A DNA stretch of 64,000 bases. Origin: Betaproteobacteria bacterium LSUCC0117. GTDB taxonomy: Bacteria; Pseudomonadota; Gammaproteobacteria; Burkholderiales; Burkholderiaceae_C. Location: positions 276,001 through 340,000 of the forward strand of contig JAUJFZ010000001.1 of the NCBI GenBank assembly GCA_030441535.1, written 5' to 3'. How positions within the stretch are numbered: the stretch's first letter is position 1; every line of letters begins with the position of its first letter. The notes below the pieces were generated by a model. It was not told the origin of the DNA. It worked only from the letters and a program-made list of their open reading frames with translations, and searched no databases. The position numbers and the translations under genes were made by a program. This document shows, piece after piece, positions 1 through 8,170 of this stretch.

Positions 1-383
1 AGCTGGACGAATTTTGGCAGCGTGTGCAGTCAGGTATCGAGCGTGCGCCCGTTAACAGTCCCAGCGAACCCGCGTTTGAACCGCAAGTGGTCGCCGCGAA
101 CGATGGGCAATTTAAATGGCGTGCCGTGGCCAGCTTGGCAGTTGGTGCGCTGGCGCTCTCCGCTTGGTTGGCGATCGGCCCGGGGCAATCGGGTAGCGAG
201 TCGCCTGCTTTAGCGTCGTACACACCAACGTTCGTGCCGGTGATGTCTGCCAACGTATCCGTGGTTCGTGATCCAGAGTTGGACGCGTTCTTAGCGGCCC
301 ATCGTCAGCGTGGTAGCGCGTCTGCTTTGCAAGGGCCGGTCGGTTTCGTGCGTAACGTGGCCTGGCAGGCGGGAGCGCCTTGA
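1..383 (+). CDS. rseA: RseA-like anti-sigma-E factor, 5'-truncated by window edge
   Basis: The reading frame is open from base 3 and runs off the left edge, so only the C-terminal part (about 126 residues) is present; the apparent GTG start near base 24 is internal. One hydrophobic span (WRAVASLAVGALALSAWLAI, bases about 111-170) fits the single membrane helix of RseA, with the remainder periplasmic. Family knowledge: RseA holds the extracytoplasmic sigma factor RpoE at the inner membrane and is cut by proteases under envelope stress. The sequence itself is weakly conserved, so the call leans on context: it overlaps rseB by one base (TGATG) and precedes a MucD/DegP protease, the usual rpoE-rseA-rseB-mucD order. 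The rpoE gene would be just left of the window. Confidence 0.8.
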   Translation, partial: LDEFWQRVQSGIERAPVNSPSEPAFEPQVVAANDGQFKWRAVASLAVGALALSAWLAIGPGQSGSESPALASYTPTFVPVMSANVSVVRDPELDAFLAAHRQRGSASALQGPVGFVRNVAWQAGAP

Positions 384-1396
384 TGCCTCGTATGCGTTGG
401 TGTGTTGCGGCGCTTTTGTCGGCCCTGATCGGGGCTGGGAGCGCTTACGCACAGACTGGCAGCACCCAAGATGGCTCCGGACTGCGTGATTGGTTGGTTG
501 AGGTTAATCGGGCGGCCGCGAATCAGCGTTTCGTCGGCACAATGACCATCCGATCAGAGCACCAGACAGCGGCAGCCAAAATTTGGCACTGGGGCAACGG
601 CCGCGATCAATATGAGCGTGTTGACCTCATGACCGGTGAAGCGCAAACGACATTTCGCCGCAACGACGAAGTTTTGGAGTTTGACCACAGACGCAAGCAA
701 TTGCGCGTCGAACGCCGTGATGATTTGGGTTTATTTCCAGCGGTTCTGAAGGCGCCGGGTAACACGGTGGGTCAGCACTATGTCATGCAGTCGCTGGGCC
801 AAGAGCGTGTGGCTGGTGAGTCCGCAACGGGCACCGCATTGCAAGCCAAGGACCTGTGGCGGCATTCGTTTCGTATTTGGCGTTCTGCACAAACCGGGCT
901 GGTCTTGAAGTGGCAAACACTGGCTCGACCCGAGGGTCCCGTCCTCGAGGAAGTCGCCTACAGCGACATGATGGTCGGGTCGGCCTCAGGGCTGACTGAG
1001 GCACAAATACGTGATTGGATGGCTATGCCCGCCGGTTATGACGTCGTTAATGTGACCACTCAGGGAGTCGATACCGCGCAGCGGCGGTGGCTCGCGCCCC
1101 AGAGCGTGCCTGGCTTCCATCCCATCAGCGCCATGGTAGCACACGCCCCAACTGATGGGGCACCTGGTGCAGCGCGGCAAGGCACACCGCTCACGCAGTG
1201 GGTCTTTTCAGATGGACTAAGCTCCGCCTCCCTATTTATCACCAAAAAGCAAGGTGGCAACGGGACCGGTGCGGCTATCCGAATGGGGGCGACCAGCAGC
1301 GTGGCAAAGCAGGTGGGTGCGTACTGGATCACTGCAGTTGGCGAGGTACCTGTAGCCACCCTTCACGCCCTGATCGATGGTGTTGGGCTGCCTTAA
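383..1396 (+). CDS. rseB: RseB/MucB periplasmic regulator of sigma-E
   Basis: 337 residues. The ATG at 383 overlaps the rseA stop (TGATG), suggesting translational coupling; a TTG one codon earlier is possible but less likely. An N-terminal signal peptide is visible (MPRMRWCVAALLSALIGAGS, then an AYAQ cleavage-like site), so the product is exported. The body matches the MucB/RseB family, with an N-terminal lipoprotein-like domain (motifs such as FVGTMTIRSEHQ and the YERVDLMTGE segment) and a smaller C-terminal domain. Family knowledge: RseB binds the periplasmic part of RseA and shields it from cleavage until it senses misrouted lipopolysaccharide or lipoprotein. It lies between rseA and the mucD protease gene. 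Confidence 0.9.
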   Translation: MPRMRWCVAALLSALIGAGSAYAQTGSTQDGSGLRDWLVEVNRAAANQRFVGTMTIRSEHQTAAAKIWHWGNGRDQYERVDLMTGEAQTTFRRNDEVLEFDHRRKQLRVERRDDLGLFPAVLKAPGNTVGQHYVMQSLGQERVAGESATGTALQAKDLWRHSFRIWRSAQTGLVLKWQTLARPEGPVLEEVAYSDMMVGSASGLTEAQIRDWMAMPAGYDVVNVTTQGVDTAQRRWLAPQSVPGFHPISAMVAHAPTDGAPGAARQGTPLTQWVFSDGLSSASLFITKKQGGNGTGAAIRMGATSSVAKQVGAYWITAVGEVPVATLHALIDGVGLP

Positions 1397-1487
1397 GGCG
1401 CACCGGGTGGTTGGAACTTACTTGAATTTTCGTGCTCTGACTCACACATCTCAGGTGTTGAGATTGTTTTGAAAGGAAGTGTTGACC

Positions 1488-3110
1488 ATGCAACGCGAGA
1501 GAGACTTCGAGGCCCCGTCGCGGGCCGTGACGACCCGTCGTGGAAGCCGTCCGGGCCGCGGCTTGGTCCTTACATTGGCAGGCGCAGTGTTACTTACAGC
1601 GGCAACCACTTGGACGTTCGCGAGGTTACAGGCACCCATCGTTACCGATGTAACGACTGGTGCGATGGCATCGACGAACCGTACTGACTTTGATCGCACA
1701 AACCTTCATACCGTGTCTGCCCATGCTACTGGGACTTCATCGCCCGTGCTGGTCACTGGACTTCCTGATTTCACTGGGCTTGTAGATCAAGTTGGCCCCT
1801 CAGTCGTAAACATTCGTACCACTGAAAAAGTCACTCCAGGAGCCCGCGGTGGTAATTAACAGAACGAGCAGATGCTTGAGTTCTTCCGTCGATTTGGTAT
1901 TCCTGTTCCCCCTGGTTTTGTTCCGCAACCGGAGGGACGTAACGATCAGCCGGACGGCGAGTCAGAACAGCGGCCCAAAGGTATTGGCTCTGGTTTTGTG
2001 CTCAGCGAGGATGGTTACATCATGACCAACGCCCACGTGGTTGATGGCGCAGATGAGTTGATCGTGACCTTCCCCGATAAAACCGAGTACCCCGGCAAAA
2101 TCATCGGTGCTGACAAGCGCACGGATGTTGCTGTCGTCAAGATTGAGGCGAAAGGGCTTTCGCCTGTGCGTCTCGGTGACAGTGACCGTCTGCGAGTCGG
2201 TGAGTGGGTGATGGCAATTGGCTCGCCCTACGGTCTAGAAAACACGGTGACCGCGGGCATCGTCAGCGCAAAGGCGCGCGAGACCGGTGATTTCTTGCCC
2301 TTCATCCAAACAGACGTGGCTATCAACCCGGGTAATTCAGGCGGCCCACTGATCAACATGCGTGGCGAGGTGGTTGGTATCAACAGTCAGATTTATTCAC
2401 GCTCAGGTGGTTTCCAAGGCATCTCATTTGCGATTCCAATTGCTGAGGCAGTGCGCGTTTCTGACCAGCTGCGCGAACAAGGTTACGTCAATCGGGGTCG
2501 GATCGGTGTGAGCATCGCAGAGGTCGACGCCGATACCGCGCAGGCTCTGGGTATGGAGAAGCCAACTGGCGCACTGGTGCGTGGGGTGGAGAGCGGGTCA
2601 CCTGCATCGAAGGCGGGCGTGGAACCAGGCGATGTCATCGTTCAATTCGATGGCAAAGCCGTCAACAAGTCCCTGGATCTACCGCGTATCGTGGGGAATA
2701 CCAAGCCTGATGCGACGGTTTCCATGACAGTGATTCGTCGTGGTAAAGAGCAAATACTGCGCATCCGCGTTGGGCGATTTGAACGTGAGCCAGTTGTCGC
2801 AGAAAAGCCGAAGACACCCGAGCCAGTGGAGTCGGGTGCCATCAAGGCTGTCGGTTTGGCCGTGGTCGATCTGACGGCTGCCGATAAAAAGGAACTGAAA
2901 TTGAATCAAGGTGTGCGTGTGACAGCCGTCTCGGGCGCTGCGGCACGCGCCGGCTTGGAAGCGGGTGACTTGATTCTGACTGTAGGTAACACCCAGATCG
3001 CAAACGCGGCCGCGCTTGAGGCGATACTGCAAAAGTCGGATGCATCCAAACCGTTGAGTCTGTTGTTCCGGCGAGGCCAATGGGTGCAGTACACCCTTTT
3101 GCGGCGCTGA
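1488..3110 (+). pseudogene. mucD: MucD/DegP-type periplasmic serine protease interrupted by in-frame TAA
   Basis: The ATG at 1488 has a good ribosome binding site (GAAAGGAAG, 1471-1479). The N-terminal part carries a basic stretch, a hydrophobic export/anchor segment (GLVLTLAGAVLLTAATTWTF) and the start of the protease fold (VGPSVVNIRTTEKV). A TAA at 1857-1859 then stops translation. The same frame reopens at once and from ATG 1872 runs to 3110 with everything else: His in TNAHVVDG, Asp in RTDVAVVKI, Ser in NPGNSGGPL, then two PDZ domains (about 2490-2780 and 2840-3090). The stop falls in the variable linker before the conserved FFRRFGIPVPP segment; one base change from CAA, AAA or GAA would explain it. 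Alternatives are a sequencing error, a true nonsense mutation, readthrough, or restart at 1872 giving a leaderless cytoplasmic protease. MucD normally degrades misfolded periplasmic proteins under sigma-E control. Confidence 0.8.
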
Positions 3111-3129
3111 TAACGCGGTAATAGTCGGT

Positions 3130-3169
3130 AAAAATAGTCGCTGAATCAATTATTCGGCGACTATTTTTT
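3130..3169 (+). terminator. Intrinsic terminator after mucD
   Basis: A 17-base stem (3130-3146 with 3152-3168, one G-T pair) closes a 5-base loop. The right arm ends in a run of six T. It lies 20 bases after the mucD stop and should end the rseA-rseB-mucD transcript. Confidence 0.9.
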
Positions 3170-3359
3170 ATGCGCTAGTGTGGTCTTTCAATCAATAACC
3201 TAAATTTTTTTGCGATATTTTTGAGAAGTGAATGTGTTGGAATCCTGCCCTAAACGGCCGAATTCCGCTGCCACAAGTGACATAATTGACCACATCGTGA
3301 AAGTCTGTGGCACCGTTGCGACGGTCGTTGGCAGTCTTACACAGGTTGTCCATTAATTC

Positions 3360-3392
3360 TGTGGATAAGTTGTGAGTAAGTGTTGAATAAAT
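3360..3392. repeat. DnaA-box-like triple repeat, 11-base period
   Basis: Three adjacent 11-mers are seen: TGTGGATAAGT (3360), TGTGAGTAAGT (3371) and GTTGAATAAAT (3382). The first contains a perfect DnaA box (TTATCCACA on the minus strand, 3360-3368); the others match it progressively less well. The repeat sits about 50 bases upstream of the candidate promoter in front of lepA. Whether DnaA binds is inference. The rest of the 3170-3359 gap shows no gene that I can support. Confidence 0.5.
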
Positions 3393-3439
3393 GTCCCCCC
3401 TGCGGTCGTGGACGTTCTACCCATATTCCCCTCTAGGGC

Positions 3440-3466
3440 TTGCGCTGCTTGGTTTTTGCCTACAAT
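3440..3466 (+). promoter_or_regulatory. Candidate sigma-70 promoter for the lepA leader
   Basis: TACAAT at 3461-3466 is a good -10 box. A -35-like TTGCGC lies at 3440-3445 with a short 15-base spacer (GCTTGC at 3438 would give 17). Transcription would begin near 3473, giving a leader of about 90 bases before lepA that includes the mini-ORF at 3496 and the terminator at 3508-3538. Confidence 0.55.
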
Positions 3467-3495
3467 GGATTCCCAATTCATTGCAGTTGCCGCAC

Positions 3496-3522
3496 ATGAT
3501 TGGTTTAGGGCGCGTCTTCTAA
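3496..3522 (+). CDS. Possible 8-residue leader peptide MIGLGRVF
   Basis: ATG at 3496 opens eight sense codons and ends with TAA at 3520-3522. The last codons run through the left arm of the terminator hairpin (3508-3516) and the stop codon lies inside its loop. A ribosome on this ORF would mask the hairpin. That geometry is what a translation-sensing attenuator needs, but no strong ribosome binding site precedes the ATG, so the ORF may be chance. Nothing in the peptide suggests an amino-acid sensor. Confidence 0.3.
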   Translation: MIGLGRVF

Positions 3523-3538
3523 CGACGCGCCCTTTTTT
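3508..3538 (+). terminator. Perfect intrinsic terminator between promoter and lepA
   Basis: A 9-base perfect stem GGGCGCGTC/GACGCGCCC (3508-3516 with 3524-3532), a loop TTCTAAC, and T6 at 3533-3538. It lies downstream of the candidate promoter at 3440-3466 and 25 bases before the lepA start. It would therefore either release a short RNA of about 65 bases or attenuate lepA. Confidence 0.85.
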
Positions 3539-3563
3539 ACGTGCCTGTTTAAGTGTTTAGTTG

Positions 3564-5375
3564 ATGAAAAACATTCGGAATTTCTCGATCATTGCCCACA
3601 TTGACCACGGCAAGTCGACGCTCGCAGATCGCTTGATTCAACGGTGTGGTGGTCTCAGTGATCGAGAGATGAGCGCCCAGGTTTTGGATTCGATGGACAT
3701 CGAAAAAGAACGGGGGATCACCATCAAGGCGCAAACCGCGTCGCTCCAGTACAAGGCGCGTGACGGTCAGATTTACAACCTAAATTTGATTGATACCCCG
3801 GGCCACGTTGACTTCTCATACGAGGTGTCCCGCTCGCTGTCCGCTTGTGAGGGCGCACTGCTGGTGGTTGATGCCAGCCAAGGTGTCGAAGCGCAAACCG
3901 TCGCGAACTGCTACACCGCGCTTGACCTGGGTGTGGAAGTGCTGCCCGTACTAAATAAGATGGATTTGCCCCAAGCTGATCCGGATAACGCACGATTGGA
4001 AATCGAAGAAGTGATTGGTATCGACGCGACCGATGCCATCCCCTGTTCGGCCAAGACTGGCATGGGTATCGATGAGATTCTCGAACTGGTTGTGCGCGCC
4101 GTGCCCCCGCCCAAGGGTGACCCGGATGGCCCCGTCCGTGCCATGATCGTCGACAGTTGGTATGACGCTTATGTGGGCGTTGTCATGTTGGTGCGCGTGG
4201 TCGATGGTGAGATTCGGCGTAATGACCGCATCAAACTGATGGCCACAGACACGACCTACAACGCAGATAAGCTGGGTGTGTTTTGCCCTGCGGCGCTCGC
4301 GCGCGAATCATTGCGAGCAGGTGAAGTGGGCTTTATCATCGCTGGCATCAAAGAACTCACGAGTGCGAAGGTTGGCGATACCGTCACCGTCGTTCGCACT
4401 GGAACCGGGCAAGCGCAATTTACCGCTGAAAACCCCTTGCCTGGCTTTAAAGAGGTGCAGCCCCAGGTATTTGCGGGTTTGTTCCCCACTGAATCCAGTC
4501 AATACGATGCGCTGCGTGATGCCCTTGAGAAGCTGCAACTCAACGATGCCGCGTTGCGTTACGAACCTGAGGTGTCTCAAGCGTTGGGCTTTGGCTTCCG
4601 TTGCGGCTTTTTGGGGTTGCTGCACATGGAGATCGTGCAGGAGCGCTTAGAGCGCGAGTTTGATCAAGACCTGATCACTACCGCCCCAAGCGTGGTCTAT
4701 GAAGTCGAGACCGGTGACGGCGCTGTCATTAAAGTTGAGAACCCCTCGAAGGTGCCTGAGGTCGCACGGATTCATGAAATCCGTGAGCCGATTGTGACGG
4801 TTCACTTGTACATGCCTCAGGACTATGTTGGTGCGGTCATGACGCTGGCTAATCAAAAGCGCGGCGTGCAAATGAACATGCAGTACCACGGTAAGCAAGT
4901 CATGCTGACCTATGAGTTGCCGTTGGGTGAGATCGTGTTGGACTTTTTCGACCGTCTCAAGTCCGTCAGTCGCGGGTATGCGTCGATGGATTACGAATTC
5001 AAAGAATATCGCGCTGCTGATGTGGTCAAGGTTGATATTCTGCTTAATGGCGAGCGCGTAGACGCCTTAGCGATCATTGTCCACCGGAGTCAGGCTCAAC
5101 ACCGTGGTCGCGGCGTGGTGGGCAAGATGCGAGAAGTCATCTCACGCCAAATGTTCGATGTCGCTATTCAGGCGGCAATCGGGGGCAACATTTTGGCCAG
5201 GGAAACGGTCAAAGCATTGCGTAAAAACGTATTGGCGAAGTGCTATGGCGGTGACGTCAGCCGAAAGCGCAAACTGCTTGAAAAGCAGAAGGCAGGTAAA
5301 AAGCGCATGAAACAAATTGGTTCCGTCGAGGTGCCTCAAGAGGCATTCTTGGCCATCCTGCAGGTGGAAGATTAA
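3564..5375 (+). CDS. lepA: Elongation factor 4 (LepA), ribosome-associated GTPase
   Basis: 603 residues, normal length for the family. The G domain is at the N-terminus: G1 AHIDHGKST (residues 11-19), G3 DTPGH in LNLIDTPGHVDFSYE, G4 NKMD in PVLNKMDLPQAD. The LepA-specific C-terminal domain ends in the basic stretch SRKRKLLEKQKAGKKRMKQI. I chose ATG 3564 because the family starts M-KNIRNFSIIAH; a TTG directly before it is in frame. No clear ribosome binding site is seen, which fits control through the leader upstream. Known role: acts on ribosomes during initiation or elongation under ionic stress. The stop overlaps the lepB start (TAATG), as is usual for lepA-lepB. Confidence 0.97.
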   Translation: MKNIRNFSIIAHIDHGKSTLADRLIQRCGGLSDREMSAQVLDSMDIEKERGITIKAQTASLQYKARDGQIYNLNLIDTPGHVDFSYEVSRSLSACEGALLVVDASQGVEAQTVANCYTALDLGVEVLPVLNKMDLPQADPDNARLEIEEVIGIDATDAIPCSAKTGMGIDEILELVVRAVPPPKGDPDGPVRAMIVDSWYDAYVGVVMLVRVVDGEIRRNDRIKLMATDTTYNADKLGVFCPAALARESLRAGEVGFIIAGIKELTSAKVGDTVTVVRTGTGQAQFTAENPLPGFKEVQPQVFAGLFPTESSQYDALRDALEKLQLNDAALRYEPEVSQALGFGFRCGFLGLLHMEIVQERLEREFDQDLITTAPSVVYEVETGDGAVIKVENPSKVPEVARIHEIREPIVTVHLYMPQDYVGAVMTLANQKRGVQMNMQYHGKQVMLTYELPLGEIVLDFFDRLKSVSRGYASMDYEFKEYRAADVVKVDILLNGERVDALAIIVHRSQAQHRGRGVVGKMREVISRQMFDVAIQAAIGGNILARETVKALRKNVLAKCYGGDVSRKRKLLEKQKAGKKRMKQIGSVEVPQEAFLAILQVED

Positions 5376-6382
5376 TGACAGCCAACGACGACACGACCGC
5401 CCACTGGGGCTTGCCCGCATTCACGGGGGCGCTGCTGGCCACCTTCGTTGCCTATATGGTGGCGTGGTATCTGGGCATTGTTGCGGGTAACTTCTCGCTC
5501 GTACTATTTGTGCTGACTGTGGTCACGGGTTTGTATTGGGTGGCTGAAAAGCTATGGTTTAAACCCCAGCGCCTGCGCGCTGCCGACACATTGGCGAAAA
5601 ACTTGACCGCTCGTCGAACGGCGCTTGCTGGGCAAGGTATCAACCAATTGGATACCGATTGGGATGCTGAGGCGGCCCAAGCAAAGCTTCGTCAGCAACC
5701 GTGGTGGTTGGATTGGACGGCCGGTCTGTTTCCCGTTTTATTAGCGGTTTTCATCCTGCGCTCGTTCCTGTTTGAACCCTTCAAAATTCCGTCGGGCTCA
5801 ATGGTGCCAACCTTGCGTGTAGGCGACTTAATACTGGTTAATAAGTTCCACTATGGCATTCGACTACCGGTACTCAACACCAAGGTCGTCGAATTGAATA
5901 AGCCCGAGCGTGGTGATGTGATGGTGTTTCGCTATCCCCCACAGCCCTCACTTGATTACATCAAACGGGTCGTGGGTGTACCGGGGGACAAGATCAGCTA
6001 TCTCAATAAGACCCTCCGTATCAACGGTGAGTTGGTTCAGCAACAACCCCTCGAAGACTTTTTCGATAGCGACAGCATGCGTTACAGCAAGCAGTTTGAA
6101 ACCCAACTCGGCGATCGCACGTTCCGATTTTTAAATGACGTAGACCGCCCCGCTTTTGTGGCGGGGGCTACTAATTTCCAGGGACGTGAAGGCTGCACCT
6201 ATTCGGTAGAGGGTGTCGAGTGCACCGTACCAGCTGGGCATTACTTCATGATGGGTGATAACCGTGATAACTCGCTGGACTCCCGTTATTGGGGCTTTGT
6301 TCCCGATGAGAATATCGTTGGAAGGGCGTTCTTTGTCTGGATGAACTTCTCAGACCTTGGGCGCATTGGTGGCTTTGAGTAA
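5375..6382 (+). CDS. lepB: Signal peptidase I
   Basis: 335 residues. Two membrane spans near the N-terminus (about residues 16-36 and 40-62) and a third at about 117-131 precede the catalytic periplasmic domain. The catalytic serine is in SGSMVPTL (Ser142) and the general-base lysine in DYIKRVVGVPGD (Lys197); the conserved GDNRDNSLDSRYWGFVP box is near the C-terminus. The enzyme removes signal peptides from exported proteins at the inner membrane. It overlaps lepA by one base and is itself overlapped by the rnc start, so the lepA-lepB-rnc-era genes are probably co-transcribed and translationally coupled. Confidence 0.97.
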   Translation: MTANDDTTAHWGLPAFTGALLATFVAYMVAWYLGIVAGNFSLVLFVLTVVTGLYWVAEKLWFKPQRLRAADTLAKNLTARRTALAGQGINQLDTDWDAEAAQAKLRQQPWWLDWTAGLFPVLLAVFILRSFLFEPFKIPSGSMVPTLRVGDLILVNKFHYGIRLPVLNTKVVELNKPERGDVMVFRYPPQPSLDYIKRVVGVPGDKISYLNKTLRINGELVQQQPLEDFFDSDSMRYSKQFETQLGDRTFRFLNDVDRPAFVAGATNFQGREGCTYSVEGVECTVPAGHYFMMGDNRDNSLDSRYWGFVPDENIVGRAFFVWMNFSDLGRIGGFE

Positions 6383-7133
6383 ACGCGATCTGACAGTTGA
6401 TGGCGAGGCCAAACGGCATGCAGCGCTTGCTGCTCGTCTGGGCTACGCGTTCAAGCAGTCTGCATTGTTGCAGCAGGCGATCACCCACCGCAGCTTCAGT
6501 GCGACACATTACGAGCGGTTGGAGTTCTTAGGCGACTCGGTGCTCAACTTGGCGGTTTCCGCCATGTTGTATGAACGGTTGAACGATTTGCCCGAGGGCG
6601 ACTTGTCGCGTGTGCGTGCCAATCTCGTGCGCCAAGACACGCTCGCGGCTCTGGCCGATCGCCTGCAACTGGGTGCCTGTTTGCGATTGGGTGCGGGTGA
6701 GCATCGCAGCGGCGGTCGCCAGCGCCCATCCATTTTGGCGGATGCTGTTGAGGCGATCATTGGCGCCGTTTACCTAGATGGCGGCTTTGAGCCTGCACAG
6801 CAACTCGTACGCGAGCTGTACAAAGATACGCCACTGGGCGTGGGGAAGGCCGCGATGCAAAAAGACGCCAAGACGGCGTTGCAAGAGTGGTTGCAGGGGC
6901 GCAAAATGGCCTTGCCGAAATACAGTGTCGAGAAGACACTTGGCGAAGCCCATCAGCAAACTTTTCAAGTAGCCTGTGTGGTCGAAGAAATGCAGTTACA
7001 AAGCACGGGGTCGGGCGCATCGCGCCGCGCCGCAGAGCAAGCGGCCGCTGAGGCCTTGTTGGAGCGACTGATTGCCCTAGATCGCGAAAAGATAAAAAAG
7101 CGAGTGCCTCGTAACAAGCCGGTAGCGACCTAA
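6357..7133 (+). CDS. rnc: Ribonuclease III
   Basis: Up to 258 residues. The RNase III domain has the signature ERLEFLGDSVLNL and the second metal-site segment DAVEAIIGAVYLDGGF. A double-stranded RNA binding domain follows (DAKTALQEWLQG to ASRRAAEQAAAEALLE). It cuts double-stranded RNA in rRNA precursors and many regulatory RNAs. The start is uncertain: no ATG lies in frame near the expected N-terminus. TTG 6357 and TTG 6375 are candidates, and both lie inside the end of lepB (stop 6380-6382). TTG 6375 has a weak GGTGG just before it and would shorten the protein by six residues. It is part of the lepA-lepB-rnc-era-recO series. Confidence 0.95.
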   Translation: MGALVALSKRDLTVDGEAKRHAALAARLGYAFKQSALLQQAITHRSFSATHYERLEFLGDSVLNLAVSAMLYERLNDLPEGDLSRVRANLVRQDTLAALADRLQLGACLRLGAGEHRSGGRQRPSILADAVEAIIGAVYLDGGFEPAQQLVRELYKDTPLGVGKAAMQKDAKTALQEWLQGRKMALPKYSVEKTLGEAHQQTFQVACVVEEMQLQSTGSGASRRAAEQAAAEALLERLIALDREKIKKRVPRNKPVAT

Positions 7134-7139
7134 AAATCA

Positions 7140-8159
7140 ATGACAAAAACGACCCCAAATAACCCGCCATCACCCGCTCAGGGCGACGATGTGAATCCCG
7201 ACTTAGATCGCATGTTGAGTCAGATGGGGGGTCGTGCAAAACACAGTGATGTCGACCCGGCACCGGACGTGGTGGATGGTCCAACACGGTGTGGCACGAT
7301 TGCCATCGTCGGACGACCCAATGTCGGGAAGTCGACGTTGCTTAACGCTTTGATCGGGCAAAAGGTCAGCATTACCTCGCGCAAGGCGCAAACCACGCGC
7401 CACCGTATCACGGGCATCCGAACGGTAGGCGCCACGCAATTTGTGTTTGTCGATACACCAGGCTTTCAAACGCGCCATGCAAATGCGCTCAACCGCTCGT
7501 TGAATCGAACCGTTTTGGGGGCGATCAGTGATGTCGACTTGATTGTCTTCATGGTCGAGGCGAACCGCTTTGGTTTGGATGATGCGAAAGTTTTGGCGCA
7601 ACTTCCCAGCGGAATTCCGACCATCCTGTTAGCCAACAAGCTCGACCTGATTCACCGCCGGGGTGATATCGCACCCTGGTTGGCCAGCATGCAAGAGCGG
7701 CATCCGTTTGCAGAATACGTCCCCATGTCTGCCAAAACAATACGCGATGTGAACCGGGTCTTCGCTATTTGCGAGCGGTATTTACCGACGCAAGAGTGGA
7801 TTTATCCCCCAGACGAATTGACCGATAAGAGTGAGCGCTTCCTGGCGGCAGAGATTATTCGTGAAAAGATTTTTCGTCTGACGGGCGATGAATTGCCCTA
7901 CACCTCCACCGTAGTGATTGACAAGTTTGAGGAGGAGGGCAACCTTCGCCGAATCGCAGCCACGATTGTTGTAGAGCGCGAGGGGCACAAAGGAATGATC
8001 ATTGGCGAAGGCGGTGAAAAGTTAAAACGTATCGGTACCGAGGCCCGGCACGAACTGGAAAATCTCATTGATGGCAAAGTTTTCCTCGAGCTCTGGGTGA
8101 AGGTGAAATCTGGCTGGGCTGACAGCGAGGCTCGTGTGCGGTCCTTCGGCTACGAGTAA
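7140..8159 (+). CDS. era: GTPase Era, 16S rRNA maturation
   Basis: 339 residues. GTPase motifs: G1 GRPNVGKST, G3 DTPGF, G4 NKLD. A C-terminal KH RNA-binding domain carries GMIIGEGGEKLKRIG. Era binds the 3' end of 16S rRNA and helps assemble the small subunit. ATG 7140 gives about 48 residues ahead of the first GTPase strand (GTIAIVGRP), longer than usual, and has no clear ribosome binding site. ATG 7213 is an alternative but also lacks one. It lies 6 bases after rnc, an order that is conserved because RNase III and Era both act on rRNA. Confidence 0.96.
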   Translation: MTKTTPNNPPSPAQGDDVNPDLDRMLSQMGGRAKHSDVDPAPDVVDGPTRCGTIAIVGRPNVGKSTLLNALIGQKVSITSRKAQTTRHRITGIRTVGATQFVFVDTPGFQTRHANALNRSLNRTVLGAISDVDLIVFMVEANRFGLDDAKVLAQLPSGIPTILLANKLDLIHRRGDIAPWLASMQERHPFAEYVPMSAKTIRDVNRVFAICERYLPTQEWIYPPDELTDKSERFLAAEIIREKIFRLTGDELPYTSTVVIDKFEEEGNLRRIAATIVVEREGHKGMIIGEGGEKLKRIGTEARHELENLIDGKVFLELWVKVKSGWADSEARVRSFGYE

Positions 8160-8170
8160 GCATTTGGTCC

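Noticed and set aside
3360..3392. DnaA-box cluster as a replication origin
   Set aside because: No dnaA, dnaN or AT-rich unwinding region nearby; kept only as a regulatory candidate.
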